From the NCBI RefSeq assembly GCF_013407955.1, contig NZ_JACCBU010000001.1, positions 4,526,001-4,590,000 on the forward strand: DNA of 64,000 nt, written 5' to 3'. Source of the stretch: Microlunatus parietis (lineage in GTDB: Bacteria; Actinomycetota; Actinomycetes; Propionibacteriales; Propionibacteriaceae). A program made the position numbers and the translations under genes. Shown in pieces: positions 60,468 through 64,000 of the stretch; positions within the stretch are counted from its first letter, which is position 1; each line of letters begins with the position of its first letter. A model generated the notes under the pieces. It had not been told where the DNA came from, searched no databases, and saw only the letters and a list, made by a program, of their open reading frames with translations.

Positions 60468-62249
60468 TCACCGGTAGCCGCGGGCCTGGAGTTCGTACAG
60501 CTCCGCGTAGCGGCCCTGGGCGGCGACCAGCTCCTCGTGGGTGCCGGTCTCGACGACCCGGCCCTGGTCGAGGACGACGACCAGATCGGCGGCGGCGACG
60601 GTGGAGAAGCGGTGGGTGACCAGCAGGGTGATCGCGCCGTGGCCGGCGGCGGTGCGGGCGGCGGCGGCATAGCGCTCGAACAGGGCGTGTTCGGTGGCGG
60701 CGTCGAGGGCCGAGGTCGGTTCGTCGAGGACCAGCAGCAGCGGGGCCGGGCGGATCATGCCGCGGGCGATGGCGATCCGCTGCCACTGGCCGCCGGAGAG
60801 GTCGACGCCGTCCGCCCAGGCGGTGCCGAGCTGGGTGGCGAGCCCGTGCGGCAGGGCTGCGATGACGTCCTCGGCGGCCGCGTCGTGCAGGGCCCGGCGG
60901 ACCCGGTCCTCCCGGTCCAGCGCCGGGAGGTCACCGACGCCGATGGAACGCTGCGCGGTGAACTCGAAGCGGGCGTGGTCCTGGAACGCTCCGGACAGCC
61001 GGGGCCGCCAGGCGCTCGGGTCGAGGTCGGCGAGGTCGACGTTGTCGATCATGATCCGCCCGCCGGTCGGCCGGTGCAGACCGGTGATCAACTTCACCAG
61101 GCTGGACTTGCCGGCGCCGTTCTCGCCGACCAGGGCGATCACCGTTCCGGCCGGCAGATCGAGATCGATGCCGGTCAGGACCGGCCGGTCGGCGTCGCCG
61201 TAGCCGAAGCTCAGGTTCTCGATCCGGAGGCCGTGCTCGAGGCGGGTCGGCGGTACGGTCCGGGCCGGCTGGTTCGCCGTGACCCGGTCGGAGTAGTCGA
61301 TCAGCCACACCAGCCGGGCACAGTTCCGGCCGATCCGGGTGAAGTTGCGGATCGCCTCGACGAAGGACGAGCTCACTCCGTGCAGCGACCCGAGCACCCC
61401 CACGGCGACCACCAGAGCCTGCACGGGGACCGTTCCGGCCAAGGCATCCCGGGTCATCCAGCCCAGGATCAGCGCGGCCACGGCGTAGAAGACGAGCAGG
61501 TGTACGGCGTCCAGCACCGCGGTCCGGTCACCGGCCCGGACCAGTGGGGTACGCCAGCCGCGAACCGCCGCCCGGAGCCGGCGGCGCAGCGCCTGCTGCT
61601 GGCCGAAGACCCGGGTCTCCGCGCCCGCCGCGGGCGAACCGGTCAGGTCGAGCAGATGGCGGGACAGCCGGCTCGCGGCGGCGCCGGCCTCCTCGGCGTC
61701 CCGCTCCCAGCGGACGGACCAGCGGGCGCTGATCATCCGGATCCCGCCGATCGCGATCAAGATCAACAGCCGCCAGTCCGCCGTGGCCGCCACGACCAGT
61801 ACCGCGACCGAGAACGCCACGACGTTGATCGTGTGGACCAGCAGGCTGAAGGCTCCGCCGAGCACGCCCTCGCCGTCCTTCAGGAGCTGCAGTCGATCTT
61901 GGAAGCGAGCCGACTCCAGGTGATCCAGGGTCGGCAGGCTCGCGGTGCGGTGGGCGATCTCGGCGTCCAGGGTGTGCCCGACGAGTTCGTGCTGCTTCAC
62001 CTGGGCGTTCACGCCGACGGCCGAGAAGGCGTTCGTGACGGCGGTCGAACCGACCAGGGCGAGGGCCGCGCCGGCCATCCGGCCGAGGTCGCGGTCGACG
62101 GCCCCGGCGGCGAAGATCCCGACGAACAGCGGCGCCAGCGCGGCCAGCACCTTGCCGACCGTCTCGACCAGGCACAGCAGCGACTGCCACGGGCTGACCC
62201 GGACGGCCGTCCGCAGCACGATGCCGATCCCGCGCAGGGCCGGGCTCAT
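60468..62249 (-). CDS. ABC exporter half-transporter (TM + ATPase) 2
   Basis: 593 residues. About six transmembrane helices in the first 310 residues, then an ATPase with Walker A IALVGENGAGKSSLVKL, signature VDLSGGQWQRIAIARGM, Walker B LLLVLDEPTSALDAATE and H-loop VTHRFSTVAAADLVVVLD. It overlaps the following half-transporter gene by 4 nt, so the two probably form a heterodimeric exporter. Substrate unknown; proximity to the biosynthetic cluster is only weak evidence. Confidence 0.92.
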   Translation of the reverse strand: MSPALRGIGIVLRTAVRVSPWQSLLCLVETVGKVLAALAPLFVGIFAAGAVDRDLGRMAGAALALVGSTAVTNAFSAVGVNAQVKQHELVGHTLDAEIAHRTASLPTLDHLESARFQDRLQLLKDGEGVLGGAFSLLVHTINVVAFSVAVLVVAATADWRLLILIAIGGIRMISARWSVRWERDAEEAGAAASRLSRHLLDLTGSPAAGAETRVFGQQQALRRRLRAAVRGWRTPLVRAGDRTAVLDAVHLLVFYAVAALILGWMTRDALAGTVPVQALVVAVGVLGSLHGVSSSFVEAIRNFTRIGRNCARLVWLIDYSDRVTANQPARTVPPTRLEHGLRIENLSFGYGDADRPVLTGIDLDLPAGTVIALVGENGAGKSSLVKLITGLHRPTGGRIMIDNVDLADLDPSAWRPRLSGAFQDHARFEFTAQRSIGVGDLPALDREDRVRRALHDAAAEDVIAALPHGLATQLGTAWADGVDLSGGQWQRIAIARGMIRPAPLLLVLDEPTSALDAATEHALFERYAAAARTAAGHGAITLLVTHRFSTVAAADLVVVLDQGRVVETGTHEELVAAQGRYAELYELQARGYR

Positions 62250-64000
62250 CGGGGGTCCTCGCCGGAATCGTCGCGGGCGAAGCGCCGCGCCTGCAGCCGG
62301 AACATGGCCGCGTACCGGCCGCCGCGGGCCAGCAGCTCCTGATGCGTCCCGTCCTCGACGATTCCACGATCATCGTCCGCGGCGTCGGCCAGTACGACGA
62401 TCCGGTCGGCGTGCCGGACGCTGGACAGCCGGTGGCTGACCAGGATCGTGGTGACGCCGCGGGTCACCTCGAGGAATCGGTCGAACAGTTCCGCCTCAGC
62501 CCGCACGTCCAACGCGGCGGTCGGCTCGTCCAAGATCAACACGCCGGCACCGTCGGCCACCGCAGCCAGCGCCCGGGCCAGGGCGACCCGCTGCCACTGG
62601 CCGCCGGACAGGTCAGTGCCGCCGTCGTAGGCGTGTGACAGCACGGTGTCCCAGCCATGATCGAGCCGGTTCAGCAGGCCTGCGCCGCCGGCATCGGCGA
62701 GGGCCCGCTGCAGCACCTCGCGATCATGATCGTCGGCGTCGAGCCGGACGTTGTCCCGCAGCGGAAGGTGATAGCGGACGAAGTCCTGGAAGATCACCGC
62801 CACCCGGCTCCGGGCGCTCTCGTCGGCCGCCGGGTCCGCGCCGTCCACCCGGACGGCGCCCCGATCCGGCCGGTAGAGCCCGCAGAGCAGTTTGATCATG
62901 GTCGACTTGCCGGCGCCGTTGCTGCCGACGACGGCGACCGACTGCCCGGCCGGGATGTCCAGGCTGACCCCGTCCAGGGCGAGGGTGCCCCGACTCGGAT
63001 AGCCGAAGCTGACGCCGTCCAGCCGGACCGCTGCCGGGCCGCGATCAGAACCGGCCGGGCGGGCCGAACCGGGCAGCGTGCGGACCGCCGGCAGACCCAG
63101 GTCACGGCGCAGTTCGGCGAGGGCGTTGAGCGTCGAGGTGGTCCGGGTCAGGGCGGAACTCAAGTTCCCGAGCTGACCGAACTGCTGCAGCCGCAGCACG
63201 GCTTGGGCCAGCATCACCGCGCCGCCCAGCGTCACCGCCCCGGCGACGACATCGGTCCCGATCATGATCAATGCTCCGCCGGTCGCCGCGGCCACGGCCA
63301 GGCAGGCGCCGAGGACCGGCCCGAGGCCGTGCTGCCGGGCCCGCCACAGTCCCGTCATCGCCTCGGTCCAGGTCGACCGGTAGGTCTCGCCGAGCCAGTC
63401 CGCCAGGCCGAACAGCCGGACCTCCTTGGCCGTCTCGGTCCCGAGCATCAGGCCGCGCAGATAGCCGGCCCGCCGACGCTGGTCACCGGTCGTCTGCAGC
63501 AGCCGGTCGAACGCCAGGCTGATCCAGCCCAGGAAGACGTACGACAGCACGACGAACGTGGCGGCGACCAGGAGCGGCACCCACCAGCGCCAGGGCAGTA
63601 GCAGCACGAGGGCGCCGAGCGCGGCCAGGCGCGAGGTCAGCACCGACCAGGTCGAGTCGATCCCCATCAGGAACGACCAGTCCTTCGTGGCGTCGGCGAC
63701 GGCGCGGAGGCGGCCCGCGGGGCCCGGGCTGTCCAGGTGCCCGATCCCGCGCGGCCCGACGCCGGCCTCGGCCAGCAGGTCGAGGACGTAGGCGAGGTAG
63801 GCCGCCGAGCAGCGGGCCGCCGTCACCGCCTTCAGCGACTGCAGCACCGGGCCGAGCAGCAGCACGGCCGCCACCGCGACCAGGGAGGTCCAGACCTGCT
63901 CCGCGTCCGACGCCGGGGCGCCGGCCCGGACGGCCGCCGCGACCGAGCCGGCGAACCAGCCGATCATGATCATCAACAGGGTTCGGACGGCGGCGTCCAG
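62246..64000 (-). CDS. ABC exporter half-transporter 1 (5' end beyond window)
   Basis: Open to the window edge; at least 584 residues in frame, with the true start outside. TM domain then an ATPase with Walker A VAVVGSNGAGKSTMIKL, signature TDLSGGQWQRVALARAL, Walker B VLILDEPTAALDVRAE and H-loop VSHRLSSVRHADRIVVL. ABC signature and both nucleotide sites look complete. It is upstream of and overlaps the partner gene. A TTG near 63976 is not a credible start because the hydrophobic N-terminus continues past it. Confidence 0.9.
   Translation of the reverse strand: MDAAVRTLLMIMIGWFAGSVAAAVRAGAPASDAEQVWTSLVAVAAVLLLGPVLQSLKAVTAARCSAAYLAYVLDLLAEAGVGPRGIGHLDSPGPAGRLRAVADATKDWSFLMGIDSTWSVLTSRLAALGALVLLLPWRWWVPLLVAATFVVLSYVFLGWISLAFDRLLQTTGDQRRRAGYLRGLMLGTETAKEVRLFGLADWLGETYRSTWTEAMTGLWRARQHGLGPVLGACLAVAAATGGALIMIGTDVVAGAVTLGGAVMLAQAVLRLQQFGQLGNLSSALTRTTSTLNALAELRRDLGLPAVRTLPGSARPAGSDRGPAAVRLDGVSFGYPSRGTLALDGVSLDIPAGQSVAVVGSNGAGKSTMIKLLCGLYRPDRGAVRVDGADPAADESARSRVAVIFQDFVRYHLPLRDNVRLDADDHDREVLQRALADAGGAGLLNRLDHGWDTVLSHAYDGGTDLSGGQWQRVALARALAAVADGAGVLILDEPTAALDVRAEAELFDRFLEVTRGVTTILVSHRLSSVRHADRIVVLADAADDDRGIVEDGTHQELLARGGRYAAMFRLQARRFARDDSGEDPR

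Noticed and set aside
1..64000. CRISPR arrays, tRNA or rRNA genes, IS elements with transposase, phage genes
   Set aside because: None seen: no regularly spaced direct repeats, no cloverleaf-like segments recognised, no transposase or integrase text on either strand.

Overview
The window is high-GC (about 70%) chromosomal DNA with GTG/TTG starts, many 1-4 nt gene overlaps and the actinobacterial markers Lsr2, ClpC, a DUF3180 gene beside folK, and mycothiol-type DinB/MPI proteins. This fits an Actinomycetota member, plausibly Propionibacteriales (for example Microlunatus-like); the genus is inferred. There is no rRNA, tRNA or CRISPR array. All positions and counts were read by eye.

Layout. 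(1) 1-9.9 kb is a sugar-acid catabolic island: a minus-strand operon of Gfo/Idh/MocA oxidoreductase, NAD epimerase/uronate-dehydrogenase-like protein, KdgD and an enolase-superfamily enzyme. It is divergent from a LacI regulator, followed by an ABC sugar importer (binding protein plus two permeases) and an M24-like protein. Matching LacI-type operators lie in front of both arms. (2) 10-16 kb is mixed: GNAT, vapBC toxin-antitoxin, MFS exporter with HxlR regulator, an acyltransferase-like protein and a frameshifted phosphotransferase. (3) 16-26 kb is the conserved folP-folB-folK-DUF3180 / nadB-nadC / lsr2 / clpC block. (4) 26-34 kb holds a GntR regulator and small enzymes, then a second carbon-acid operon (MFS symporter, amidohydrolase, a broken cyclase gene) divergent from a TIM-barrel isomerase and a PdxA homologue. 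An identical TCCTATAGGA palindrome precedes the GntR gene and sits in this divergent promoter. (5) 34-36.4 kb carries an RhtA-type exporter, a methyltransferase and a hydrolase. (6) 36.5-58 kb is a biosynthetic gene cluster: a large LuxR (LAL) regulator, a phytoene-desaturase-like oxidase, a kynurenine-type operon (TDO-fold enzyme, kynureninase, methyltransferase), an aldo-keto reductase, a TcmP-like methyltransferase and an aromatic hydroxylase. Then come a complete type II PKS (KS, CLF, ACP), a ketoreductase, four cyclase or monooxygenase-type proteins, a two-component system and a dedicated acetyl-CoA carboxylase (accDA fusion, accB, accC). (7) 58-64 kb has a DoxX protein, an AbiE-like toxin-antitoxin pair with a nested operator, and an ABC exporter pair that runs off the window.

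The most interesting system is the union of a tryptophan/kynurenine aryl-amine pathway with a type II PKS whose chain-length factor lacks the usual priming glutamine. This suggests an aromatic polyketide with an anthranilate-derived unit; that is inference. Independently, the window is saturated with TGATCA, which behaves like a highly iterated palindrome, and contains a three-copy 3'-end repeat family, one copy of which carries a second repeat family in its loop.
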